Shown: positions 1-7,779, counted from the first letter of the stretch. The stretch is DNA of 54,884 nucleotides from Defluviitaleaceae bacterium (GCA_009780185.1 WRAN01000018.1:1-54884); one strand, 5' to 3'. Notes: generated from the letters alone by a model not told the origin. Numbers and translations: made by a program.

Positions 1-2
1 AC

Positions 3-689
3 CCCGCTGTAATGATTAACTTTTTTATTTTTCCGATTTTGGCATTAGTAATGGGCAACCTTGCCGTACCAGATTTTACAGGAGTGCCAGATGATATTGT
101 GGCGATTATTGAAGCCGCTACGCCCAACATGGCAATATTGATGGCTGCCATGTTTGCAGGCATGGCTATTATCCCCGGTGTCACAGGCTTTATTGCAGAG
201 GATATTGAGAAAAAAAGTCTACGTTTTCTGAACATGGCGGGATTGAAACCCGCCCCATATCTTTTGGGAATTGGCAGTGTTACATTTTTTTTGAGCATTA
301 TAACATCGGTCGCCTTTGGCTTTATAGCAGGGTTTGGCGGACAGGATTTTTGGCTCTTTGTGGCATCATTATTATCCGGTGTCGCGGCATCTATCTTTTT
401 GGGAGCAACCATTGGCATACTTTGCAAAAGTCAAGCGGCAGCTACTGGATTGTCTATGCCCGCGGCAATGCTCTTTGGCTTTGGGCCAATGCTTGCTGGT
501 TTTAATGAAAATGTCGCACGTTTCCTTCATCCATTCTACACACAACAGCTTAATGTAATGGCAGATTATTTGACAAACGGTTGGGGGTATACACCGCTTT
601 GGCAATCCTTCGTTATTATATGGGCGAATGTGGTGGTTTTGGGCATTTTGTTTGCTATAGTTTATGCCAAAAAGGGATTAAAAGGGTAA
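3..689 (+). CDS. ABC-2 type transporter permease, C-terminal part (cut by window edge)
   Basis: The reading frame is open to the left edge, so the N-terminus lies outside the window; the ATG at 12 is probably internal. The visible ~228 residues are strongly hydrophobic with about six membrane segments and the loop 'EDIEKKSLRFLNMAGLKP', which is the usual cytoplasmic coupling loop of ABC-2 permeases (drug, lipid or peptide exporters such as the YhaP/NatB type). The partner ATPase would be expected upstream. The substrate cannot be told. The gene ends at TAA and is followed by a strong hairpin terminator at 730-760. Assignment to the family is by hydrophobic pattern and the coupling-loop motif only. 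Confidence 0.7.
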   Translation, partial: PAVMINFFIFPILALVMGNLAVPDFTGVPDDIVAIIEAATPNMAILMAAMFAGMAIIPGVTGFIAEDIEKKSLRFLNMAGLKPAPYLLGIGSVTFFLSIITSVAFGFIAGFGGQDFWLFVASLLSGVAASIFLGATIGILCKSQAAATGLSMPAAMLFGFGPMLAGFNENVARFLHPFYTQQLNVMADYLTNGWGYTPLWQSFVIIWANVVVLGILFAIVYAKKGLKG

Positions 690-729
690 GCATTGCTCAA
701 CAAAACTAATTACCTCACTAAATCAAAAA

Positions 730-760
730 CCCCTGTAAACATTGAATTTACAGGGGTTTT
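730..760. terminator. Bidirectional terminator between ABC permease and tRNA-Thr
   Basis: Perfect 10-bp stem (CCCCTGTAAA at 730-739 with TTTACAGGGG at 747-756) with a 7-nt loop and TTTT on the + side. Read on the - strand it is followed by TTTTTG, so it can end both the permease transcript and the leftward zinc-ribbon/tRNA-Thr transcript. Confidence 0.85.
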
Positions 761-766
761 ATAACG

Positions 767-839
767 AGCCGACATGCGGACTCGAACCGCAGACCTGCTG
801 ATTACAAATCAGCTGCTCTACCAACTGAGCTATGTCGGC
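767..839 (-). tRNA. tRNA-Thr (anticodon TGT)
   Basis: The reverse complement folds as a complete 73-nt cloverleaf. The acceptor stem is GCCGACA with TGTCGGC, the D arm is TAGCTCAGTTGGTAGAGCA, the anticodon arm is GCTGA-TTTGTAA-TCAGC with anticodon TGT (804-806 on +), and the T arm contains GGTTCGAGTCC. CCA is not encoded. It lies 28 nt behind the stop codon of a small zinc-ribbon gene on the same strand, with no terminator or promoter visible between them, so it is probably processed from a joint transcript that ends at the hairpin 730-760. Confidence 0.95.
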
Positions 840-867
840 AGGATTACCATAAAACAACTACATCAAA

Positions 868-1017
868 TTATGCCGCACATCTTTTACAGACTTTGAGGAT
901 AGCTTCGCCGTCTTTCTTTTCCCATAGCATTTTTACGCCAGTGCGGCTGCAAGATGGGCATTTTCCACGCCAACCAGCAGTCATGCGGGCTAGTTTACCC
1001 CTTTTAATTTTAGGCAT
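868..1017 (-). CDS. Small basic zinc-ribbon protein, 49 aa
   Basis: Start ATG at 1017 has a strong Shine-Dalgarno (AAAGGAGGG, 7 nt spacing) and a consensus promoter upstream at 1054-1082. The product begins MPKIKRGKLARMTAGWRGK, a very basic stretch, and then has CPSC (residues 20-23) and CKRC (residues 44-47), a classic treble-clef or zinc-ribbon spacing. Size, charge and zinc ribbon recall small ribosomal proteins (L32, L33, L36, type Z S14), but it matches none of them that I recognise. Its position just before tRNA-Thr on one transcript suggests a role in translation or RNA binding; this is inference. The gene is certain on start signals and coding quality, the function is unknown. Confidence 0.85.
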   Translation of the reverse strand: MPKIKRGKLARMTAGWRGKCPSCSRTGVKMLWEKKDGEAILKVCKRCAA

Positions 1018-1053
1018 GTTAGCCCTCCTTTCGTTAAATGTTTGCGCCGGGGT

Positions 1054-1082
1054 ATTATACGGCGGGTTTAGACGGTTGTCAA
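1054..1082 (-). promoter_or_regulatory. Consensus sigma-A promoter for zinc-ribbon protein and tRNA-Thr
   Basis: On the - strand, TTGACA (1077-1082) and TATAAT (1054-1059) are both perfect matches, separated by exactly 17 nt. Such a perfect promoter fits a stable-RNA or ribosomal-type gene. Confidence 0.9.
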
Positions 1083-1176
1083 CGGAATTTTTATGACTAC
1101 ACTAAACGGGAAAATGCAGCTAATATATTTGCCTAATCGTGAAAAAGATTGCCATTTATACATGTCAACGCCTACA

Positions 1177-1281
1177 ATAGACCTCTTACGAAATCACGTT
1201 TTATGATTTCGAAAGTAGGTTTCATTATAAGTCTTTTGCTTCTTCTGAAATCGTGCTTTTTGATTTCAGAAGAACTCTAAT
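1177..1281 (-). repeat. 105-nt interspersed element, copy A (inverted termini, two hairpins)
   Basis: In the - orientation this is nearly identical to 42641-42746 and 45646-45750. It starts ATTAGAGTTCTTCTGAAATC and ends GATTTCGTAAGAGGTCTAT, so the two ends are imperfect inverted repeats. Inside are two hairpins, one around TTCTTCTGAAATC/GATTTCAGAAGAA and one around CGAAATC/GATTTCG, joined by a conserved spacer GCAAAAGACT..AATGAAACC. There is no coding capacity. The 350-nt stretch 1018-1367 holds only the promoter, this element and the palindrome at 1302-1357. Confidence 0.85.
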
Positions 1282-1301
1282 GATTTATGTTTGGAACATT
1301 T

Positions 1302-1357
1302 TATAGCAATCGACTTTCGAAATCGTGCAATCACGTTTCTTAATGTCGTTCGCTATA
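1302..1357. repeat. 56-nt palindromic element with TATAGC/GCTATA ends
   Basis: The ends are TATAGC and GCTATA, with internal pairing GAC/GTC, TTTC/GAAA-like and CGTG/CACG around a short loop. It has the same length and the same ends as the element at 44968-45023. It stops 10 nt before the GTG start of the GlpA-like gene, so it forms that gene's leader. Confidence 0.65.
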
Positions 1358-1367
1358 GTTAAAGTGA

Positions 1368-2603
1368 GTGAATGACTTGCAATTAGCCATAATAGGCGGC
1401 GGCCCAGCGGGGCTTTCCGCTGCAATACAAGCCCGAGAAGAAGGCTTAACGGATGTTTGGATAATCGAGCGTGGTAAGGCTCTTGGTGGGATACTTAACC
1501 AGTGTATACATCATGGTTTTGGTGTGCATATTTTTAAGGAAGAGCTGACAGGGCCGGAGTATGCCCAGCGGCTTATAGATAAGGCTTATTCCCTTGGGGT
1601 CAACTTTGCCATGGAATCAATGGTGATTGATATCACACAGGATAGGACGCTGACTTATGTGTCAGAGGCAGGGTTGGTTACTGCAAAAGCCGATGCGATT
1701 ATCTTGGCAATGGGTTGCCGTGAGCGCGCTCGTGGGGCTTTGGGTATCCCTGGAGGCCGTGGTGTTGGGGTTTATACCGCAGGGGTGGCACAGGAAATGG
1801 TTAACATGAAGGGGTATATGCCTGGTAAGCGGGCTGTTATTTTAGGCTCTGGCGATATCGGGCTTATAATGGCCAGGCGGCTTACATTGGAAGGTGCGAC
1901 AGTAGAGGGCGTATATGAAATAATGTCCCACGCCGGAGGGCTGAAGCGGAATATAGTTCAATGTCTCAATGATTATGACATACCTTTACACCTTTCTAAT
2001 ACGGTAACTCGCACTGTGGGTACTAAGCGGTTAGAAGGAGTATATGTAGCCCAGGTAAATGAAAAATGGCAGCCTATAATAGAAACCGAGCGATTTGTGG
2101 AATGTGATACCCTTCTGCTGTCTGTAGGGCTTATTCCCGAAAATGAGTTATCTAAAAAAATCGGTGTTGCTCTTTCTCCCATAACCGGGGGGGCACTTGT
2201 GAATAATCGGCTTAAGACCTCTGTACCTGGAGTTTTTGCCTGTGGGAATGTACTGCATGTTCATGATTTGGTGGATTATGTGACTTTGGAGGCCTATTTA
2301 GCAGCATCTAATGCGGTAAGGTTTATTCGTGGCGAAAATGCTGAGATTGCGTCTATTCCTATCAAAGCCTTAGAGGGTGTGCGCTATACTGTGCCCATGA
2401 CTATTTCTCCAGATGAAAATAGCTGTACCATCAGTTTCCGTAGTGATGGTATATATGAATCTGCAACAATAAAAGTGCTGGCTGATGGGGAAGTTATTAA
2501 AGCAGAAAAGAAGCGTATAATCATACCCAGCGAAATGGAGCAGATTACAGTCGAAATACCAACGGTAGTAAAAGAAATTGGAATAATGTTGCACTGCATT
2601 TAG
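1368..2603 (+). CDS. GlpA-like NAD/FAD-dependent oxidoreductase, 411 aa
   Basis: Pyridine-nucleotide-disulfide oxidoreductase fold. An FAD-binding motif IIGGGPAGLSAA lies at the N-terminus, 'GGILNQCIHHGFGVH' follows, a second dinucleotide motif VILGSGDIGL is near residue 158, and the C-terminal FAD motif is TSVPGVFACGNV. This is the second component of the clostridial three-gene sets (GlpO/GlpA-like flavoprotein, this oxidoreductase, DUF1667 protein) linked to anaerobic glycerol-3-phosphate oxidation. The DUF1667 gene follows but the first flavoprotein is not in front. GTG is the only possible start because a TGA stop immediately precedes it; no good ribosome binding site is seen, and a 56-nt palindrome lies just upstream. 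The extreme C-terminus (KEIGIMLHCI) looks unlike the family and may be altered. Confidence 0.85.
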   Translation: MNDLQLAIIGGGPAGLSAAIQAREEGLTDVWIIERGKALGGILNQCIHHGFGVHIFKEELTGPEYAQRLIDKAYSLGVNFAMESMVIDITQDRTLTYVSEAGLVTAKADAIILAMGCRERARGALGIPGGRGVGVYTAGVAQEMVNMKGYMPGKRAVILGSGDIGLIMARRLTLEGATVEGVYEIMSHAGGLKRNIVQCLNDYDIPLHLSNTVTRTVGTKRLEGVYVAQVNEKWQPIIETERFVECDTLLLSVGLIPENELSKKIGVALSPITGGALVNNRLKTSVPGVFACGNVLHVHDLVDYVTLEAYLAASNAVRFIRGENAEIASIPIKALEGVRYTVPMTISPDENSCTISFRSDGIYESATIKVLADGEVIKAEKKRIIIPSEMEQITVEIPTVVKEIGIMLHCI

Positions 2604-2691
2604 CGTCAGTATTGTATGCGCAAAATGCCCCGATGATTTTGAAAAAAGCTGCTGTGTAGCGCTTACAGCCTGGGCTAGAGGGGAATCGAAA

Positions 2692-3057
2692 ATGATTGAA
2701 CTAATATGTATAAGCTGCCCTGTGGGATGCAATCTTGCTGTAGAGCTAAATGACGATGATATAAAAGTAGACGGCCATAAATGCATGGCCGGTGTTAAAT
2801 ATGCAAAGGAAGAGCTTAAAAACCCTACCCGCAATATTGCTACTTCGGTAAGGGTTGTGGGTGGGGATATGGCTATGCTTTCTGTTAAAACATCGCGGCC
2901 CATTCCTAAAGGGGCTATACAGGCAGTGGTGGATGCTGTGCATCAGGTGACTATGACTGCCCCGGTTATGATTGGTGATGTGGTGCTGGCGGACGCGGCA
3001 GGTACAGGGGTGGATGTTGTGGCAACGAGGAAAATCAGAGGAAATGTTTTTAAATGA
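2692..3057 (+). CDS. DUF1667 domain protein, GlpA-like enzyme partner, 121 aa
   Basis: The product starts MIELICISCPVGCNL and has further conserved features GHKCMAGVKYA, NPTRNIATSVRV and SRPIPKGAI, which together define DUF1667. These proteins accompany the GlpA-like oxidoreductase and probably carry a metal or iron-sulfur centre bound by the CxxxC and the following Cys residues. The start ATG has AGAGGGGAA upstream. The 88-nt gap after the previous stop is open in this frame from 2587 and contains Cys codons but no start codon, so I keep the ATG. It overlaps the next gene by 4 nt (ATGA). Confidence 0.85.
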   Translation: MIELICISCPVGCNLAVELNDDDIKVDGHKCMAGVKYAKEELKNPTRNIATSVRVVGGDMAMLSVKTSRPIPKGAIQAVVDAVHQVTMTAPVMIGDVVLADAAGTGVDVVATRKIRGNVFK

Positions 3058-3686
3058 AAAGCATTATCATTGCAGGCTCGGCAAGAGCTGGTAAATCAAC
3101 ATTAGCAAGAAAAATAAACGAAGAACTAAATTATTTTGCCATTGGTCTTGATAAACTTGTTGCCACATTTCAAGAGGCATATCCGCAATTGAATATTAGA
3201 CTTGCGTGGAATAGAAGAACGACTGCTGCCAATATGGCACCATTCCTTGGTCATTTTCTTAGCCTATTCTCTTCGGTTGATGGACGCGGATTGCTACCAT
3301 ACAGCTATGGTGCTGTAAAAGAGAATAAATTTGTATTAGAGGGGACGTATTTTGATTTTGAAAAGATATTGCCTGTCTTAAAAATGTATGGGATTGAAGC
3401 ATTAAAAGACAATTTTCTGCTTATAGGATTGGTTCAAAATAAGAAAACGGTTGATGAGTTTGTCAACGATTTTAAGAAATACGATACGGAAGACGATTGG
3501 ACATATGGTTTTAGTGATGATGATCTGAGAGAAATTGCAGAAGATGAAATATCATTTAGTCGATATATGACTGATTACTTAGGGCAGCATGGTTTTATGA
3601 TTTATGATACATCTGTAGAACGAGAACAGGTTTTGGCTCAAATTATAGAAGCGATAAAATTGAAAATAGCGCATACTATCAGCTGA
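3054..3686 (+). CDS. Small P-loop NTPase/kinase-like protein, 210 aa
   Basis: The Walker A motif is IIIAGSARAGKSTLARKI at the N-terminus, in the style of adenylate kinase, shikimate kinase or zeta-toxin-like NTPases. The remainder (EEISFSRYMTDYLGQ, VLEGTYFDF) fits a nucleoside or small-molecule kinase of about 200 residues. It overlaps the DUF1667 gene by 4 nt (ATGA), so it is translationally coupled to the GlpA-like pair; whether it phosphorylates a substrate in the same pathway is inference. The stop codon sits in the loop of the downstream hairpin. No substrate can be named. Confidence 0.7.
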   Translation: MKSIIIAGSARAGKSTLARKINEELNYFAIGLDKLVATFQEAYPQLNIRLAWNRRTTAANMAPFLGHFLSLFSSVDGRGLLPYSYGAVKENKFVLEGTYFDFEKILPVLKMYGIEALKDNFLLIGLVQNKKTVDEFVNDFKKYDTEDDWTYGFSDDDLREIAEDEISFSRYMTDYLGQHGFMIYDTSVEREQVLAQIIEAIKLKIAHTIS

Positions 3687-3702
3687 TAATATGCGCTATT
3701 TT
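3663..3702. terminator. Bidirectional terminator between convergent units
   Basis: Perfect 13-bp stem AAAATAGCGCATA / TATGCGCTATTTT around a loop that itself contains the palindrome TATCAGCTGATA. The A and T runs at the ends allow termination in both directions: the kinase-like gene from the left and the MFS gene from the right. The kinase-like gene's stop codon is inside the loop. Confidence 0.85.
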
Positions 3703-3719
3703 GCTTAATGAGGCTCTTT

Positions 3720-4991
3720 TTATGAAGTTGGAGTTGCCTCCTCAGCCACAGCTGGCTCTGTATGCTCGCTATCAATTTCTCCATGCCTAACCTTCAACAT
3801 AAAGAAGATAGCAATAGCAAACCCAACGATGGCGTAGATAAATAGTATTTCATAGTAGCCTACCATATCTCTAATCCATCCAAGTAGCGGCGGAGTTACG
3901 ATTTGAGCGCCAAAGGAGAATAGATAATAGTAGCCGATAAATGCGCCGATTCTAAGCGGCCCGGAGATTCTTGTTATCATAGGTAATGAGTTGATGTTTA
4001 CGCAGGCCCAACATATCCCCGCTACCATCAGTAGTACTGTGGTAAGGTTTCTGCTGGGGATGAGGAGCATGGGCACAAACAAGGCGCTGATTCCTATTAG
4101 GCCGATGATTATAGTTTTTTTGCGGCCGTATTTTGCGCCTAAAATACCGGCGGGGATGGAGAATGCAACTAGTGTTACGGCAAAAAGCGAGAGCATGATA
4201 CCTGCGTCCCCTGCCGTGCCGCCTAGATTGTGGATTACATATAGAGAAAAGAAAGTGTCAATGGCGTTGTATCCTGCAAACCAGAAGAAGATGGCCAGTA
4301 GTAGGAAAAGGAAACTTCTACGTTCTTTTACTTCCATGTTTTTTAGGGATACGCTTTTATCTTTGGCTTTTGTGTTGGCATAGGGGTTTTCTGGTTCGCG
4401 TACGAAGAGGGCTAGTACTCCCATTGCGGCTACCAGTAGTAGGCCAGCTACCAAGAAGGGTAGGGGCTCTCCGCCTAGGCCATACATTAGGCCGCCGCCG
4501 CCAAGGGCGATAATTGCGCCTACTGCGCCCATCAGGTTTACGATGCCATTGGCCTGGCTTTGCAGTGGGCCTGGAGTCATATCAGGCATCAGAGATACGG
4601 CAGGGGTCCGCCATACTCCCATCAGGAATGTAAATACTATTATTACTGCCATCATTGACCCCACTGAAGGCATGTAAGGAATAAGTATAAAGAGAATGGC
4701 GCATAGGGGCATACATATAAATAAGTAAGGAAGGCGGCGACCAAAGCGGGTGCGGGTTTTGTCGCTTAGGCGGCCAAATAGTGGTTGGATTATTACCCCG
4801 AGGAAGCTGTCTATGGCCATTATTAGGCCGATTACAAAGGTAGAAAAGCCGAATCTGGATTCTAGTAGCGGGGGGACGAAGTTGGAGTAGACTTGCCAGA
4901 TTAGGCTGGAGCCAAAAAAGCCAAAGGATAGTAGTATTGTGGCTTTGATATTTAGCTTCATTTTCTCATCTTTCATTTTCCCATCTTTCAT
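3720..4991 (-). CDS. MFS transporter, SLC45/GPH-like, 423 aa
   Basis: Twelve hydrophobic segments and the loop motif 'GRLSDKTRTRFGRRLPYL' typical of the sucrose/SLC45-like and GPH-like branch of the major facilitator superfamily. The start has a GGAG ribosome binding site. The first 12 residues carry a tandem MKDGK/MKDEK repeat from duplicated DNA. It is the second gene of a unit with the glycerophosphodiesterase (11-nt gap), which suggests import of a glycerophosphodiester, glycosylglycerol or sugar that the esterase acts on. The substrate is inferred from context only. Confidence 0.8.
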   Translation of the reverse strand: MKDGKMKDEKMKLNIKATILLSFGFFGSSLIWQVYSNFVPPLLESRFGFSTFVIGLIMAIDSFLGVIIQPLFGRLSDKTRTRFGRRLPYLFICMPLCAILFILIPYMPSVGSMMAVIIVFTFLMGVWRTPAVSLMPDMTPGPLQSQANGIVNLMGAVGAIIALGGGGLMYGLGGEPLPFLVAGLLLVAAMGVLALFVREPENPYANTKAKDKSVSLKNMEVKERRSFLFLLLAIFFWFAGYNAIDTFFSLYVIHNLGGTAGDAGIMLSLFAVTLVAFSIPAGILGAKYGRKKTIIIGLIGISALFVPMLLIPSRNLTTVLLMVAGICWACVNINSLPMITRISGPLRIGAFIGYYYLFSFGAQIVTPPLLGWIRDMVGYYEILFIYAIVGFAIAIFFMLKVRHGEIDSEHTEPAVAEEATPTS

Positions 4992-5002
4992 GGCAATCTC
5001 CT

Positions 5003-5740
5003 CTAGCTTGCCATGGAGGCTTTTACGCCCATGGCAATGTCTGGTTTATTTGTCATTAGTATGTCTACGTTTTGGGATAGTAGGAAGCCTATGGCTCTTG
5101 GGTCGTCTACTGTCCAGGTGTTAACTTTAATGCCTTCTTGGTGGCAGCGGGCTACTGTTTCTGGCAGTGCCATTAGTACATAGTAGTGGGGATTGATAGC
5201 CTCGGCTTTTACGTGTTTTGCGTAAGCCCATGGGTCTACCAGGCCTAAGTCGTATAGTAGGCCTATTTCTGCTTCGGGGTTTAGCTGCTTTATGGCTAGG
5301 AGGGAATAGTGATTAAAGGAAGAGTATATTACTCGGCCTTTCATGTTGTATTCCTTTTCTAGTTGCACTAGTTTTTCTGGTAGGGTGGGGTAGAGTTCTT
5401 CTGTGGTTTTTAGTTCTACGTTGACTATTAGGTCTGTGTTGGCTACTAATTGGTATACTTCGGCTAGATTTGGAACCGTAGTTGGTTGATGGCCGGGGAT
5501 GGGTTTGCTGAAGTTTAGTTTTTTTAGCTCTGCCAAGTTGTAGTCGCATATGCGGCCATTGCCGTCTGAGACTCGTTCTAGGCGTAGATCGTGGGCTACT
5601 ACTACCTCGCCGTCTTTTGACAGATGTACGTCTAGCTCAAAGCCTTCTGATTTTTGTTCTATTGCTAGTTCAAAAGCAGGGATGGTGTTTTCTGGCCTGT
5701 AGGCAGATGCTCCCCGATGGGCTAAGATTTTTGTTTTCAT
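5003..5740 (-). CDS. Glycerophosphodiester phosphodiesterase, 245 aa
   Basis: The GDPD signature is clear: ILAHRGASAYRPENTIPAF near the start, then ELDVHLSKDGEVVVAHD, with the catalytic His and metal-binding Glu and Asp residues; the TIM-barrel C-terminus has NTWTVDDP. It hydrolyses glycerophosphodiesters to glycerol-3-phosphate and an alcohol. I place the start at 5740 because AAAGGAGG stands 6 nt before this ATG; the frame is open 18 codons further upstream without a site. There is no signal peptide, so it is cytoplasmic and probably acts on material brought in by the MFS partner. The glycerol-3-phosphate released could feed the GlpA-like genes at 1368-3057. Confidence 0.92.
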   Translation of the reverse strand: MKTKILAHRGASAYRPENTIPAFELAIEQKSEGFELDVHLSKDGEVVVAHDLRLERVSDGNGRICDYNLAELKKLNFSKPIPGHQPTTVPNLAEVYQLVANTDLIVNVELKTTEELYPTLPEKLVQLEKEYNMKGRVIYSSFNHYSLLAIKQLNPEAEIGLLYDLGLVDPWAYAKHVKAEAINPHYYVLMALPETVARCHQEGIKVNTWTVDDPRAIGFLLSQNVDILMTNKPDIAMGVKASMAS

Positions 5741-5840
5741 TTGTGCCTCCTTTAGTTGGAATCTGTATGAGGTGTAATCTAGCAAAAAAAACACTGGAGG
5801 TAAACAAAATATATTTTACATGCCCTTTACGAAAATGGTC

Positions 5841-5869
5841 TTGCCTAGTTTTTCTAAAACCAATATACT
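5841..5869 (+). promoter_or_regulatory. Probable promoter of the 5'-nucleotidase gene
   Basis: TTGCCT at 5841-5846 and TATACT at 5864-5869 with a 17-nt spacer, about 54 nt before the start codon. Confidence 0.6.
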
Positions 5870-5922
5870 CCTGTGTAAGGGGGCAGCATTGCCCTACATA
5901 TCTTTACAAAAGGAGAATGTAA

Positions 5923-7779
5923 ATGAAACGAGCAAGAAGACTGCTGGCAATTTTCCTGGTGACATTGCTAGTAATGATGTCGGCATCAAATGCCTTTGTG
6001 GTAATGGCCGAGGCTCCAGAAGGTGCCACTACTATTACCATCCTGCATACAAACGATATGCATGGAAGATTTATTGGCGATAACAACGCCATCGGTTTTG
6101 ACAGATTAGCGGCGATTTATGCCTCTATGGAAAACCCAGTACTTGTAGACGCAGGTGATGCTATCCATGGCGTGCCATTTGTAAATTTTAGTCGTGGATA
6201 TAACGCCATCAGACTAATGAACATGGTTAACTACAGCTTTATTGCCCCAGGCAATCACGAGTTTAACTTTGGAATAGACAGGCTTCTTGAGCTTGAATCT
6301 TATGCAACATTTGGCTTCCTTGCTGCCAATCTTGTATGGGAAGCAACCGGGGAGCCTGTTTTTGATGCGTACAGCTTAATGGAAGTTGACGGTGTGAAAC
6401 TTGGCTTCTTTGGCCTGGCATATCCTGGTACGCCGATTGTTACCAATCCAGCCGGTGTTGCGGGTTTGGCCTTTGGTAACCCAATAACTGCTGCCGAGCA
6501 GGCTGTTGAAGCGCTTCAGGCTCAAGGTGCTGAAGTTATTATCGCTATCACCCATCTTGGTGTAGATGGAAGCGGTTGGTCTACCCGAGTAGCCGAAGCA
6601 GTACAAGAAATTGACCTTCTTGTTGATGGTCATAGCCACACCTTATTGCCTGAAGGCCGCTGGGTTGGTGATGTGCTTATGGTACAGTCAGGCCAGCATG
6701 GTCAAAACGTAGGTGTTGTTGAAATCGTAGTATATGAAGGCGAAATCCTATCTATGGATGCTTCTATTCTCAATAGAGAAATGGCAGAGGATTTTGAGCC
6801 AGTGGCAGCGGTAACTGCACTGATAGAAGAATTTAACGATGCGTTAGGCGAAGTTCTTAATGAAGTAGTTGCGTACAGCCCTGTAGACTTCTCAAGTGAT
6901 AGGGATCTTATCCGCGCTCACGAAGCACCACTTGGTAACCTTATCGCTGATGCAACCCGCTGGGCTATGGGTTCTGATTTTGCTATTATGAACAGTGGCG
7001 GTATCCGCGCCGATTTAAATGCCGGTGATGTTACCATGGGTGATATCGTGGCTGTGCTTGCTTTCTTCAACTATGCTGTTGTAGTGGAAATTACTCCAGC
7101 TCAGTTGTGGGAAGCTATGGAAAACGGCGTTTCTGATATGCCGGGTAGTGGCAGATTCCCACAAATATCTGGTTTCTCATTTGTATTTGACCAAAGCGCC
7201 GAAGACGGTGAGCGTGTTGTAAGCATTACCGTGGACGGTGTAGAACTTGACCAAAACGATACAGAAACTACCTTTACGCTGGCTATCAATAATTTCCTAG
7301 AAGTTGGCGGCGACGGATATGCAGTATTTATTGGTCTGCCGATACTAGCCGAAGGCGGCACATTGGATGAGCTGCTTATTGCTTACATGGCAGAGGTTGA
7401 TTTAAATGCAGTGGCAGTAGAAGGCCGAATCGTTAATATCGCTCCAGAAGAAGCAGAAGAGCCTGTTGAAGAAGAGCCCGTAGAAGCTGACGAACCTGAA
7501 GAAGTAGATGAGCCGGAAGTAGTAGAAGAACCCGTTCCAACTCCAGTGCCTACCCCAGTCCCGACTCCTACAGAAGGCCGCACAGCTGTTGTTGCCAACT
7601 GCTGGTACCTGAATGTACGCGCCGGAGCCGGAGTAAGCCATAATGTAGTTAATGTGCTTCGTGTCGGCACCGAAGTTACTGTACTTGAAAGCCGCGGTAC
7701 TACCAATGTATGGCACCTTATTGAAGCCGGGGATGTTACTGGTTGGGTGTTTGGACGGTATTTGGAATTTAATGATTAA
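5923..7779 (+). CDS. Secreted 5'-nucleotidase/metallophosphatase with C-terminal SH3b domain, 618 aa
   Basis: A signal peptide (KRARR, then a hydrophobic core ending at about residue 29) is followed by a calcineurin-like metallophosphatase domain with ILHTNDMHGRF, VDAGDAIHG, PGNHEFNFG, ITHLGVDGSG and VDGHSHT. The 5'-nucleotidase C-terminal domain follows (APLGNLIADATRWA, MNSGGIRADL, NFLEVGGDGYAVF). An acidic Glu/Pro linker (residues ~505-545) and a TPVPTPVPTPT hinge lead to a bacterial SH3 domain (LNVRAGAGVSHNVV..GWVFGRYLEF). It would dephosphorylate extracellular nucleotides or UDP-sugars, with the SH3b probably docking on the cell wall. AGGAG lies 7 nt before the ATG. It is a single-gene unit with its own promoter and terminator, unlinked to the Pst operon although both concern phosphate. 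Confidence 0.93.
   Translation: MKRARRLLAIFLVTLLVMMSASNAFVVMAEAPEGATTITILHTNDMHGRFIGDNNAIGFDRLAAIYASMENPVLVDAGDAIHGVPFVNFSRGYNAIRLMNMVNYSFIAPGNHEFNFGIDRLLELESYATFGFLAANLVWEATGEPVFDAYSLMEVDGVKLGFFGLAYPGTPIVTNPAGVAGLAFGNPITAAEQAVEALQAQGAEVIIAITHLGVDGSGWSTRVAEAVQEIDLLVDGHSHTLLPEGRWVGDVLMVQSGQHGQNVGVVEIVVYEGEILSMDASILNREMAEDFEPVAAVTALIEEFNDALGEVLNEVVAYSPVDFSSDRDLIRAHEAPLGNLIADATRWAMGSDFAIMNSGGIRADLNAGDVTMGDIVAVLAFFNYAVVVEITPAQLWEAMENGVSDMPGSGRFPQISGFSFVFDQSAEDGERVVSITVDGVELDQNDTETTFTLAINNFLEVGGDGYAVFIGLPILAEGGTLDELLIAYMAEVDLNAVAVEGRIVNIAPEEAEEPVEEEPVEADEPEEVDEPEVVEEPVPTPVPTPVPTPTEGRTAVVANCWYLNVRAGAGVSHNVVNVLRVGTEVTVLESRGTTNVWHLIEAGDVTGWVFGRYLEFND

Noticed and set aside
893..1096. 67-codon frame on the + strand opposite the zinc-ribbon gene
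   Set aside because: It overlaps the - strand gene and its perfect promoter and has no ribosome binding site.
2587..2691. Cys-rich upstream extension of the DUF1667 frame
   Set aside because: The frame is open but has no start codon, and the family normally begins at the ELICI-type sequence kept here.
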